From the NCBI RefSeq assembly GCF_000597725.1, contig NZ_JFBL01000013.1:1-64000 (forward strand): DNA of 64,000 nt. Reading direction: 5' to 3'. Positions 27,682-36,381 of the stretch are shown in pieces (position 1 is the stretch's first letter; each line of letters starts with the position of its first letter). Source of the stretch: Sulfurospirillum arcachonense DSM 9755. Its GTDB lineage: Bacteria > Campylobacterota > Campylobacteria > Campylobacterales > Sulfurospirillaceae. Made by a program: the position numbers and the translations under genes. The notes beneath the pieces were generated by a model that was not told the origin of the DNA, searched no databases, and saw only the letters and a program-made list of their open reading frames with translations.

Positions 27682-28998
27682 ATGCTAAAAACAATCATGC
27701 CATTAAATCTCATTATTTCTCTTCGCTTTTTTGGACTTTTTATCGTTCTACCTGTTTTATCTGTTTATGCTTTAAGCCTTAAAGGGGCAAATGAACTCTT
27801 GATAGGAATTGCAATAGGTGGTTATGCCTTAACTCAAATGCTACTCCAAGTTCCATTTGGAATGCTCTCAGATAAAATCGGACGTAAGATTACTATTACT
27901 ATTGGTCTTGTTATCTTTATCATTGGTTCTCTGATTTGTGCATTTTCTACTGATATATATATGCTTATTTTAGGAAGACTTCTTCAAGGAGCAGGTGCTA
28001 TAGGAGCTGTAGCAGTTGCTATGATAAGTGATATGATAAAAGAAGAGATACGCGCAAAAGCTATGGCTATCATGGGTGGAAGTATTGCTTTGACATTTGC
28101 TTTATCTATGGTTTTAGGACCACTAATTAGTGGCTATTGGGGTATCGATAAACTCTTTTTCATAACAGCAGCCTGTGCTTTTTTAGCTATCTTTGTACTC
28201 TATATAAAAGTGCCAAATCCTCCAAAAATAACTCATGATTATGAGAATAATACAAAAGATATTATAAAAATTTTAAAAGATAAAAACCTTATAAAAATGA
28301 ACATAACAAATATGCTTCAAAAAGGCATGATGACTTTAGCATTTTTAACAATCCCTATTATGATGGTAAGAGAGTTTGGTTACTTAAAAACTGAACTTTG
28401 GCAAGTCTATATGCCTGCTATGGTTTTTGGTATCTTTGCTATGGGTTTCTCGGCTGTCATGGGAGAAAAAAAGAAAAAACCAAAAGAAGTACTTATCATA
28501 GGAATTATCTTTTTTGGTCTAGCTTTTTCTATCATGGGTTATACTCACTCTGCTGCTGTATTTATAACAGGTGTGGTTGTCTTTTTTATAGGTTTTAATG
28601 TGCACGAACCACTCCTTCAATCACTAGCGAGTAAATACGCAAAAGTACATCAAAAGGGTGCTGCTTTAGGTGTTTTTAACTCTTTTGGGCATTTTGGTAC
28701 ATTTACTGGAGCTTTATGGGGTGGACACTATCTTAAGTGGTATGGCATTGAGTCTATTGCTCTTGTTGTTATTATTACATGTATACTTTGGGTATTTCTT
28801 ATTATCTCTTTAGAAAATCCCGTTTTTACAAAAAATATATATATCCCATTTAACGAATTTATAGAGGAAAAACTTCAAGTTTTAAATAATACCAATGGAG
28901 TTATAGAGTGGTACAAAAATGAAAATGAAAAAGTACTCATCATAAAATATAACTCAAAAAATATTCAAGAAGAATCCATACTTCCTCTTATAAAATAG
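27682..28998 (+). CDS. MFS transporter, YajR-like, with C-terminal soluble domain
   Basis: 438 residues with 12 predicted transmembrane helices. Motif A appears as GMLSDKIGRK between helices 2 and 3, and GRLLQGAGAIGAVAVAM is typical of drug/H+ antiporters. After helix 12, about 60 residues contain NGVIEWYKNENEKVLIIKY, resembling the ferredoxin-like YAM domain of E. coli YajR. The substrate is unknown. The stop is immediately followed by the ATG of the next gene, so they form an operon. Confidence 0.87.
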   Translation: MLKTIMPLNLIISLRFFGLFIVLPVLSVYALSLKGANELLIGIAIGGYALTQMLLQVPFGMLSDKIGRKITITIGLVIFIIGSLICAFSTDIYMLILGRLLQGAGAIGAVAVAMISDMIKEEIRAKAMAIMGGSIALTFALSMVLGPLISGYWGIDKLFFITAACAFLAIFVLYIKVPNPPKITHDYENNTKDIIKILKDKNLIKMNITNMLQKGMMTLAFLTIPIMMVREFGYLKTELWQVYMPAMVFGIFAMGFSAVMGEKKKKPKEVLIIGIIFFGLAFSIMGYTHSAAVFITGVVVFFIGFNVHEPLLQSLASKYAKVHQKGAALGVFNSFGHFGTFTGALWGGHYLKWYGIESIALVVIITCILWVFLIISLENPVFTKNIYIPFNEFIEEKLQVLNNTNGVIEWYKNENEKVLIIKYNSKNIQEESILPLIK

Positions 28999-29418
28999 AT
29001 GGTTTATCTTACACTTTTTTTCACTTCACTAGGGGCTGCTACGCTTCTTCCTGGTGGAAGTGAAGCCCTTTTGCTTTATTATAAATCACAAGGGCTCAAT
29101 ACCTTCTTACTGCTTAGCTTTGCAACGACTGGAAATACTCTTGGCTCTGTTATAAACTATTTTTTAGGGAAATACTTCAACACTTGGGCAGTGAATAAAA
29201 AATATATCTCTGATAAAAACATAAAAAAAGCAGAAAAGTATTTTGAAAAGTATGGAGCTTTTGCTCTTTTACTTGCATGGGTTCCAATCATAGGAGATCC
29301 TATAACTTTTGTAGCTGGTATATTGCGTTATGCTTTTTGGAAATTCTTCGTTTTAGTACTTCTCTCAAAACTACTGCGTTATGCTTTTTTGCTTTACATG
29401 TATGAGGTTGTTACTTAA
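28999..29418 (+). CDS. YqaA/DedA-family membrane protein
   Basis: 139 residues with about four hydrophobic segments. GGSEALLLYY, ATTGNTLGSVINYFLG and WVPIIGDPITFVAGILR match the SNARE-associated (VTT) domain of YqaA/DedA proteins, some of which are lipid scramblases or transporters. The ATG directly abuts the stop of the MFS gene, so expression is coupled. Confidence 0.85.
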   Translation: MVYLTLFFTSLGAATLLPGGSEALLLYYKSQGLNTFLLLSFATTGNTLGSVINYFLGKYFNTWAVNKKYISDKNIKKAEKYFEKYGAFALLLAWVPIIGDPITFVAGILRYAFWKFFVLVLLSKLLRYAFLLYMYEVVT

Positions 29419-29462
29419 ACTCATTTAATATGGCATTAAACGCCTAACTATTTTTTAAGAAT

Positions 29463-29873
29463 TCATTGTGAACTTAAAGTATATATCAACCCTTTTTTTG
29501 CATCATGACTTTTTGTAGCAAATTGTTTTAAAATATCTATACTTACATAGTCAAGTAGCATTTCATGAGTTGATTCTAAAACTATTTTTGGTGCTGCTCC
29601 AGCACGAAAAGCTTCAATCCAACGAAGTGCACACAAACACCATGGCTGTCCAGGTTGTACACCCTCAAATCCAAATTGATGTTTAGGAGTACTCAAATCA
29701 TTCCCTTGCTCTTTAGAATATTTTAAAAACTCTTCACTCGCTATAATACACACCGTATGCTCTCCACTATCTTCTTTAACATAGCTACAAAACCCATCTC
29801 TATAAAAGCCTGTTTTTGGTCTATGGCAACAAGGTCTTAGTACGGTTCCTAAAACATTTTTCTCTTCCATCAT
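29463..29873 (-). CDS. DUF2237 family protein (intact copy)
   Basis: 136 residues with the Cys/Trp-rich blocks of DUF2237: VLRPCCHRPKTGFYRDGFC, HTVCIIASEEFL and GVQPGQPWCLCALRW. The function is unknown; conserved Cys suggests a metal or redox role. AGGGATT precedes a double ATG. A partly deleted copy of this gene with its upstream flank lies about 0.8 kb away at 30483-30713. Confidence 0.85.
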   Translation of the reverse strand: MMEEKNVLGTVLRPCCHRPKTGFYRDGFCSYVKEDSGEHTVCIIASEEFLKYSKEQGNDLSTPKHQFGFEGVQPGQPWCLCALRWIEAFRAGAAPKIVLESTHEMLLDYVSIDILKQFATKSHDAKKGLIYTLSSQ

Positions 29874-30243
29874 AATCCCTTTTTGCTTTAGTTTATTGCT
29901 TTTTATCTTAATTCTTTTTATCTATTAAAAAATAATTTTAAATTTTTAGGCGAGGTTATTGTTTGATTTTATAATAGTTCCAATCTAACTTTTTTAACTT
30001 CATATAAAAATGTTGTAAAACATATTTAGATTATTTAACATTCTATTCCAAGATTTTTCTACCATTCTTTTTTATTTTACTTATATAAGTTTTCTAGATT
30101 ATAGGACTATGGCACTTTTTGAAACCTAAAAAGATTTTTCTTGTTATATTATAGATAATATTGCTTCAATTTATCATTATATTTACCTAATATGTTACGA
30201 TAGTGTACAGTTATATTGATACTTTTAAATATAAGGAGTACAA
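29874..30243. other. Intergenic region, 370 bases, with one arm of a 25-base direct repeat
   Basis: No gene seen. Bases 29927-29951, upstream of the DUF2237 start, recur exactly at 30689-30713, marking a segmental duplication. The right end should hold the promoter of the gene at 30244, which has the ribosome site AAGGAG; no clear -35/-10 pair is seen. Confidence 0.6.
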
Positions 30244-30441
30244 ATGGGAAAGTTATTTGGAGAAACTGTCTTAATTTCAAAAGATATAAAAAAATGGGGT
30301 TATATTATATATGATGAGAATGAAAAGACTATAGTAGAACCAAAATATGAATTTAATACGCAACATGAAGCAGAAGAAGTACTAATTAATGCTCTTCAAG
30401 AATGCAAAAAAAATTTTGAAGCAGAAAAAGTCACACAGTAA
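30244..30441 (+). CDS. Small hypothetical protein
   Basis: 65 residues beginning MGKLFGETVLISKDIKKWGY, mixed strand/helix, strongly charged, without Cys-pair or membrane motifs. A strong AAGGAG site lies 5 bases before the ATG, and a hairpin overlaps the stop, so it looks like a self-contained transcript. Family not recognised. It lies between the intact and the decayed DUF2237 copies. Confidence 0.65.
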   Translation: MGKLFGETVLISKDIKKWGYIIYDENEKTIVEPKYEFNTQHEAEEVLINALQECKKNFEAEKVTQ

Positions 30442-30458
30442 GTTTTAACTACTTTGTG
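30432..30458 (+). terminator. Hairpin at the end of the small gene
   Basis: CACACAGTA (30432-30440) and TACTTTGTG (30450-30458) pair with one mismatch around a 9-base loop, overlapping the stop codon, and are followed by CTTT. Confidence 0.4.
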
Positions 30459-30482
30459 CTTTATAAAGCTTCATTAATTTAT

Positions 30483-30713
30483 TGCAAATTTAGAGTATAA
30501 ACTAACCCTTTTTTTGATCATGATTTTCTACAACAAATTGCTTAAGTACATCTAAACTTACGTAATCTAATATCATCTCATGAGTTACTTCTAAAACTAT
30601 TTTTGGTGCTTGTAAGACTTAAATCCAACGAAGAGCACACATGCTCTACACTATCTTCTTTAGCATAATCGCAAAATCTATCTCTATAAAAAAATAATTT
30701 TAAATTTTTAGGC
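30483..30713 (-). pseudogene. Decayed duplicate of the DUF2237 gene
   Basis: On the reverse strand this stretch aligns with the gene at 29463-29873 and its upstream flank. Shared blocks include the segments containing CTAAAACTATTTTTGGTGCT, AATCCAACGAAG and ACTATCTTCTTTA (+ strand). Two internal deletions are visible: one after GCACAC removes the Trp/Cys-rich centre, and one after TCTATAAAA removes the start codon and N-terminus. The 25-base upstream repeat at 30689-30713 is still identical. It cannot encode the protein. Confidence 0.8.
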
Positions 30714-30839
30714 TTTATATGTATTCAATATAAAAACACATCTTATTAGGTTTTGTTATATGTTTTAGAATTTTATTTATCTATATGAACTATTTTTGAT
30801 AAAGATATCGCAATTTAACCTCGATACTATCACCAGATT

Positions 30840-31574
30840 TTATCCAAACTGTTGAAATACTTTACCAGTTATTTTGCTTGACGCAATAGATTTTCTAAAT
30901 TTTTCATACATTAAATCTTGAACTGTTTTTAGTTCATCTACGTCTTTATCTTCACCTTTATCTAGTTCGGCTGTAAGCGTATCAACTAAATCGTTCTTCA
31001 TTTCATTTTTAACTGTTGATTCTACTGGATTTTCTTCACCTGCATACATTTCCAAGCTGTCGTACGCTTGATTGATATAATCTTTAAATTTTGAAAAAGT
31101 AGCAGATACTTTTTCATCTGCCATATAAATTTCTTCAAACATATCTAATACATTGTTTAAAGCTTCCATATCACACTCTACTTTAAAAGAAGCATTTTTA
31201 GCTGTGATCATACCCATACTTTGTGTTTCATCAGCACTATAAGAATAATTATATTTTACTATTCCTAAAACAGCTTTAAGAAGATTTTCATCTGTTCCTT
31301 CATCAAGCATCTTTTTTGTTGTAGCATCAACAGCATCTGTCACTTCTTTAGAAGTTCCTTCAGGTAAAATATATACACCTATTCCTTCACCAGATTCTTT
31401 AGATGCTTTTAACTCTGGAATACTATCTATAATTTCATTTAAATAATCATCTAAACCTTTATACTCTTCTTGGGTTAATGAACCGTTTTGCTCACGCTCT
31501 TTTGCACACAAATCTGCATATTTATTATTTTGAATAAACAATGTATAACCTGTTCCTGTTTTATCTACATGCAT
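30840..31574 (-). CDS. Hypothetical soluble acidic protein
   Basis: 244 residues, strongly acidic, mostly helical, starting MHVDKTGTGYTLFIQNNKYA. No signal peptide, membrane segment or familiar catalytic motif is visible. Recurrent Asp/Glu/Lys-rich helices such as VDTLTAELDKGEDKDVDELK suggest an elongated or surface-interacting protein. AGGAGAAA sits just before the ATG. It has no operon partner: MscS lies 200 bases downstream. Family not recognised. Confidence 0.7.
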   Translation of the reverse strand: MHVDKTGTGYTLFIQNNKYADLCAKEREQNGSLTQEEYKGLDDYLNEIIDSIPELKASKESGEGIGVYILPEGTSKEVTDAVDATTKKMLDEGTDENLLKAVLGIVKYNYSYSADETQSMGMITAKNASFKVECDMEALNNVLDMFEEIYMADEKVSATFSKFKDYINQAYDSLEMYAGEENPVESTVKNEMKNDLVDTLTAELDKGEDKDVDELKTVQDLMYEKFRKSIASSKITGKVFQQFG

Positions 31575-31793
31575 ACTTTTCTCCTATGTGAGGGCTATAA
31601 TAATATAACAATTTAGTATTAACATATAATAAGCAAAATATATTCCGTATTAAAATACACCCTTCATAACTTGCGAGAACATAAAAATAGCGTCAGGCGC
31701 CTTTTAAATTATATTTTTTTATTTATGAAAAATGAAATAGAAATGTAGTTAAATAATGAAGAATTATGCTTTTTACATAATCCTTTCACTGTT

Positions 31794-32615
31794 TTATACC
31801 ATTCGTACTTCTCTTTGAGGGAATGGGATGGTGATTTTTTCATTGTTTAAAGCATCTAGTATTTTTAAATTTACATCGTATTGAGTTTTAAAATAGTTTT
31901 TTGTTGGAGCCCAGTATCTGTAGCCTATATCTATGGAGCTATCTCCAAAGTTTTCTATGCCTACGATAGGCTCTTGCTCACTAGAAACTTCTTTACATGT
32001 AGATATTACTTTTTTTATAACTTCTATGCACTTTTTAGCATCACTGTCATATGCGATTCCAACACTACCTTCAACAATACGATAAGAAAAAGAGTTTACT
32101 AAAACATCTCCTATCATGTATTTGTTTGGTATGGTTATTTGTTCTTTATCTTCATTGATTAAAACTGTATACGCTAGTTTTATCTCTTCTACTTCTCCAT
32201 ATACGTTGTGTGTAGTTATAGTATCACCAATCTTAAAAGGTTTAGTTACAATAAGAACAACACCTGCAGCAAAGTTTGATACACTTCCTTGCAAAGCCAA
32301 ACCAGCCGTTAAAGATAAAGCACCAAGAGCAGCAACAAATGGCCCTATAGAAATACCAAGTTTTCCAAGAGCTAAAATCCCCATCATACCAATAATAAGA
32401 AAGCGAATTAAATTAGCCACAAACGAACTAAGCGTTTCATCTATCTTTGTTTTGAGCAGATTTAAAACTATTTTGTGAACATATTTTGAGACAGAGATAC
32501 CAATACCAAAAATAATAACAGCACCAAGGATTTGTAAACTATAGTTGGCAAAAAATGCTATCATCACATCATAAAACTTTGTTACATTTACTAACTCTTG
32601 TTCTACTTTTTCCAT
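31794..32615 (-). CDS. Small-conductance mechanosensitive channel (MscS family)
   Basis: 273 residues with three transmembrane helices. The pore-lining helix 3 has the Gly/Ala pattern GALSLTAGLALQGSVSNFAAG, then the beta domain with FKIGDTI. The C-terminal alpha-beta domain ends FPQREVRMV, as in MscS. It releases solutes on hypo-osmotic shock. Length is close to the 286 residues of E. coli MscS. It is a single gene. Confidence 0.93.
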   Translation of the reverse strand: MEKVEQELVNVTKFYDVMIAFFANYSLQILGAVIIFGIGISVSKYVHKIVLNLLKTKIDETLSSFVANLIRFLIIGMMGILALGKLGISIGPFVAALGALSLTAGLALQGSVSNFAAGVVLIVTKPFKIGDTITTHNVYGEVEEIKLAYTVLINEDKEQITIPNKYMIGDVLVNSFSYRIVEGSVGIAYDSDAKKCIEVIKKVISTCKEVSSEQEPIVGIENFGDSSIDIGYRYWAPTKNYFKTQYDVNLKILDALNNEKITIPFPQREVRMV

Positions 32616-32670
32616 TTGATTAGCTCCTTATTGCCAAGTAAAATAAATCTATTATACTATTATTGGCTAG

Positions 32671-33795
32671 CTAGCGTCTACTCACTTTTATCAATCTAAA
32701 AAGCTGCTCTACTTTTTTCTCTACTAAACCCAATACTTTTTGTTTATCCATAGCTGTTTTTAAACTCATAGGAGAATCTATAACAGAAAAGACTGAAGTG
32801 ACTCCGCACTCATGGATTTCATCTGTAACTTCACTGCATCCTCCAGCTAATGCTACACAAGGAACACCCTCTTCTTTACACAGTTTTCCTATACCATCGA
32901 TTACTTTTCCCATGGTTGATTGTCTATCTATCTTGCCCTCACCTGTTATAACAAAATCTGCATTTTTGATTTTACTTTGAAACTCGACTTGTTCTAAAAC
33001 TATCTCTATACCTGATTGTAATTTGGCATTTAAAAAAGCCAAAAAGCCAAATCCTAAACCTCCAGCAGCACCACTTCCTGCTACATATGCCAAATCTTCA
33101 TTTACAATTTTTGCAAAAGCTTTAAGCTCTTTATCTAAAAACTCTATCATTTTCTCATCTGCACCTTTTTGCTTAGCATAAACATATGCCGCACCATTTG
33201 GTCCATAAAGAGGATTATTCACATCACAAGCGATTTTAAAACTACACTCTTCAAGTTCTTTTAAAACATCTTGTTTATCTATGAAAACGATTTTTGATAA
33301 ATCTTTTGCAAAAACTATCTCTTTTTTATACTCATCTAAAAACTTCCATCCCAAAGCTCGTAACATTCCCAGACCTGCGTCATTTGTAGCACTTCCGCCA
33401 ATACCTACAATAAACTCTCTTGCTCCTCTTTTTATAGCATCAACAATAAGCTCTCCCGTACCAAATGTACTTGTTATACTAGGATCTCTTTTTTCTTCAA
33501 TCACAAGAGGCAGTCCACTCGCACTCGCCATCTCTATAACAGCAGTATTGTCTTGTAAAATAGTATATGTTGCTTCTACATCTTCTCCCAAAGGATCTTT
33601 ACATGTAAGAGTTATAAGCTTTGCTCCAAGACTTGAACTAAGAGCCTCCACAGTACCTTCTCCCCCATCAGCTACAGGACAAACTACTATTTCACTTTTC
33701 TCATATACTTTTTTTATACCTTTTGTAACGTGAAGTGCTAGTTCACTTGAACTAGCGCTCCCTTTAAACGAATCAATTGCTATTACAACTCTCAT
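32671..33795 (-). CDS. Glycerate kinase (GarK/GlxK family)
   Basis: 374 residues; phosphorylates D-glycerate to 2-phosphoglycerate with ATP. Family blocks are AIDSFKGSASSSELA at the start, VCPVADGGEGTVEAL, GIGGSATNDAGLGML, GSGAAGGLGFG and ITGEGKIDRQS. The ATG immediately follows the stop of the GntP-type permease gene, so uptake and phosphorylation are co-expressed. Confidence 0.93.
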   Translation of the reverse strand: MRVVIAIDSFKGSASSSELALHVTKGIKKVYEKSEIVVCPVADGGEGTVEALSSSLGAKLITLTCKDPLGEDVEATYTILQDNTAVIEMASASGLPLVIEEKRDPSITSTFGTGELIVDAIKRGAREFIVGIGGSATNDAGLGMLRALGWKFLDEYKKEIVFAKDLSKIVFIDKQDVLKELEECSFKIACDVNNPLYGPNGAAYVYAKQKGADEKMIEFLDKELKAFAKIVNEDLAYVAGSGAAGGLGFGFLAFLNAKLQSGIEIVLEQVEFQSKIKNADFVITGEGKIDRQSTMGKVIDGIGKLCKEEGVPCVALAGGCSEVTDEIHECGVTSVFSVIDSPMSLKTAMDKQKVLGLVEKKVEQLFRLIKVSRR

Positions 33796-35136
33796 TTAGA
33801 GTAAAATTCCTGCTAAAACTACAACTATACCAATAGTCACTAAACCTTGTACTAAAGTTGCCATTGTATACGCTTTATAAGCTGTTGCAACGTCCATTTT
33901 AGAAAATCTTGATACAACCCAAAAGAAACTATCGTTTGCATGACTTACTGTCATCGCACCCGCACCTATAGCCATAACTGTCAATACTTTTCCAATTTCA
34001 CTATCTAATCCTAAACTAGCAAGAAGAGGAAAGATAATCGTTGAAGTAACAACTAAAGCTGTTGTGGATGAGCCTTGTGCAGATTTTAAAGCAGCTGCTA
34101 TGATAAATGGCACAAGAATACCCATGCTTAGAGTTTGTAGCACATCACCAAGATAAGCCCCAATACCACTCGCTTTGAGTACAGCACCCAACGCTCCACC
34201 AGCACCTGTAATAATCAAAATCTCACCTGCATTTTTTATACCTTGTCCAACCCAGCCAGAAAGTCTCTCTTCATCAAACTTTGGCATAAGTCTTGCAGCA
34301 AAAAGTACCCCTACAAAAAGAGCATTAGTTGGCGTTCCTAAAAATATAAATAAACCATATAAACTGCTCTCTTTCATTTCTGGAAAAGCCAATTTCACAA
34401 TACTAGCTAATGCCATAAGTAAAATAGGAATAAAAATAGGAGCAAAAGATTTAAATGTGCTTGGTAATTCTCCATATTTTTCTTTCACTTCTTCATCTTG
34501 TTCCAAATCAACAAGTGTATCTTCACCACTTTTATAGATTTTACCAGCTCTCATAGCCCAAAAATAACCAGCTAACATAGTTATTATAGAAATAACTAAA
34601 CCAAAGATAATCACAAGTCCAAGATTATCTACCATTAAGTTACCAGCTGCGGCAATTGGTCCAGGCGTTGGAGGAACTAGTGTATGAGTAGCAAAAAGAC
34701 CCGTTGCAAGAGCAACACTCATAGCTACACCAGAAACTTGTAACTGCTTTACCATAGAACGTTTTAATGCATTTAAGATTACAAAACCACTATCGCAAAA
34801 AACAGGGATAGAAACTATATAACCAATCACAGACATTGCTAAAACAGGGCGTTTTTTACCTACTATTTTTAAAACAACATTTGCCATTTTTATAGCTGCT
34901 CCACTTTTTTCAAGTATAACACCAATAATGGTTCCTAAAACAATCACAATCCCGATATACGCTAAGATTCCACCAAAACCTTTGGTGATTGTTTTTGCAA
35001 TATCTGCTTGCCCCATGCCCACACTAATTGCAATACCATAAGCTGCAATAAGTAAAGCAAGAAATGGATGTAATTTCCATTTACTTGTAGCAATAACAAT
35101 AAATCCAATAGCTACCAATAAAATCAGTACCAACAT
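33796..35136 (-). CDS. GntP-family permease, probably glycerate or gluconate
   Basis: 446 residues with about 12-14 transmembrane helices. GntP blocks include FCDSGFVILNALKRS, THTLVPPTPGPIAAAG and AQGSSTTALVVTS. Family members import gluconate or related sugar acids with H+. The directly abutting glycerate kinase gene makes glycerate the more likely substrate (inference). Confidence 0.9.
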   Translation of the reverse strand: MLVLILLVAIGFIVIATSKWKLHPFLALLIAAYGIAISVGMGQADIAKTITKGFGGILAYIGIVIVLGTIIGVILEKSGAAIKMANVVLKIVGKKRPVLAMSVIGYIVSIPVFCDSGFVILNALKRSMVKQLQVSGVAMSVALATGLFATHTLVPPTPGPIAAAGNLMVDNLGLVIIFGLVISIITMLAGYFWAMRAGKIYKSGEDTLVDLEQDEEVKEKYGELPSTFKSFAPIFIPILLMALASIVKLAFPEMKESSLYGLFIFLGTPTNALFVGVLFAARLMPKFDEERLSGWVGQGIKNAGEILIITGAGGALGAVLKASGIGAYLGDVLQTLSMGILVPFIIAAALKSAQGSSTTALVVTSTIIFPLLASLGLDSEIGKVLTVMAIGAGAMTVSHANDSFFWVVSRFSKMDVATAYKAYTMATLVQGLVTIGIVVVLAGILL

Positions 35137-35226
35137 AAAGTATCCTTTAAAAGAAAATTTTTTAAATTAATTATAACTTTTGCAAAAAAAGTATAACACA
35201 ATCAAAAGGTAAGGTAAAGCATTTTT

Positions 35227-36381
35227 CTAATTTTTTTTCACCCTATATATTAGAAAATAAGAGAAGGTTGTTGTGGTAAATATCCCTACTGCTACAGATA
35301 TTAAACTTTCATCATGAAACATACTTACTATAGTAGCTACAATTGCTCCTATAGTAAAGTTTAAAACGCCTACTACAGCTGTCGCCGTTGCTGCATTTTT
35401 GGAAAAATTTTCTAACACTAAAGCGGTAAGATTACCAAATATAATTCCTAACATACTCACATATGCTGTTAGAAGAATAAACATGACTAAAAGTGTAGGA
35501 TGGATTAAGTCTATAACCAGAGCAATAGCAATGAGAAGTTGCATAAAAATACCAAATTTAACAATAGAAAGAGTCTCATACTTTTTTATAAGTTTTAAAT
35601 TTAACCTTGCCATTATCATGACAAAAATTACATCTGAGCCAAAGAAGAACGGAAACCAATCAGTACTCACTCCAAAATATTCTATATAAACAAAAGCTGA
35701 CTTAGATATAAAAATAAACATTCCAGAAAATACAATAGGAAAAACGATTATAAGTGATCTTGCTTTTTTATTTGTTAATACATTTTTATATGCTTCAAAA
35801 AAACTCTGTTTTGCATATGTAAAAGTCTCTTTTATATTGATAAATACCATTACAAAAATAAAAACCCCATACGTTCCTAAAAAAACAAATATAGCTTTCC
35901 ATGTAAAAAAGTGTATTAAAAGAGATCCAACTGCAGGAGCTACCAATGGTGCTACCATGCTCAGTGTTCCAATGAGAGTAAATACTCTAGAAGCTTCTTT
36001 GCCTTCAAACAAATCCCTCACAGTTGCATTTGCATTCACCACAACCATACCACCAAAAAAAGCTTCCATAAGTCTTAGTATCCACAGCTCATAAATAGAA
36101 GAGCTAAAAACTATAAGATAAGAAAAAAGTGAAAATCCAATCAACCCAATGAGCGAAGTTTTTTTCCTACCGATACTATCAGAGATAGGACCTCCAAAAA
36201 ACTGTCCTGATGCAAAACCAAGTAAAAAGATGGTTAAAGAGAGTTCCACTAGATTTATTTCAACATCAAAATATGAAGCAATCATAGACATAGATGGGAT
36301 ATATGTATCTGTTGCAATCGGAGCTACGGAAGATAATGCTGCTAATATAACTATTAGCAGCTTATGATTTATCGTTTTTAT
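35227..36381 (-). CDS. Bcr/CflA-family MFS efflux transporter, apparent ATA start
   Basis: A drug/H+ antiporter-like MFS protein with FGGPISDSIGRK as motif A. The first ATG, at 36291, would give 354 residues and remove helix 1. The frame stays open upstream and encodes a normal helix 1 with SSVAPIATDTYIPSMS, typical of Bcr proteins. No ATG, GTG or TTG exists there. An ATA at 36381 (reading x-KTINHKLL), a few bases after GTAGG, stands where an ATG would be expected and overlaps the moeA stop. I take this as the start, giving about 384 residues; a disabling mutation is the alternative. Confidence 0.75.
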   Translation of the reverse strand: MKTINHKLLIVILAALSSVAPIATDTYIPSMSMIASYFDVEINLVELSLTIFLLGFASGQFFGGPISDSIGRKKTSLIGLIGFSLFSYLIVFSSSIYELWILRLMEAFFGGMVVVNANATVRDLFEGKEASRVFTLIGTLSMVAPLVAPAVGSLLIHFFTWKAIFVFLGTYGVFIFVMVFINIKETFTYAKQSFFEAYKNVLTNKKARSLIIVFPIVFSGMFIFISKSAFVYIEYFGVSTDWFPFFFGSDVIFVMIMARLNLKLIKKYETLSIVKFGIFMQLLIAIALVIDLIHPTLLVMFILLTAYVSMLGIIFGNLTALVLENFSKNAATATAVVGVLNFTIGAIVATIVSMFHDESLISVAVGIFTTTTFSYFLIYRVKKN

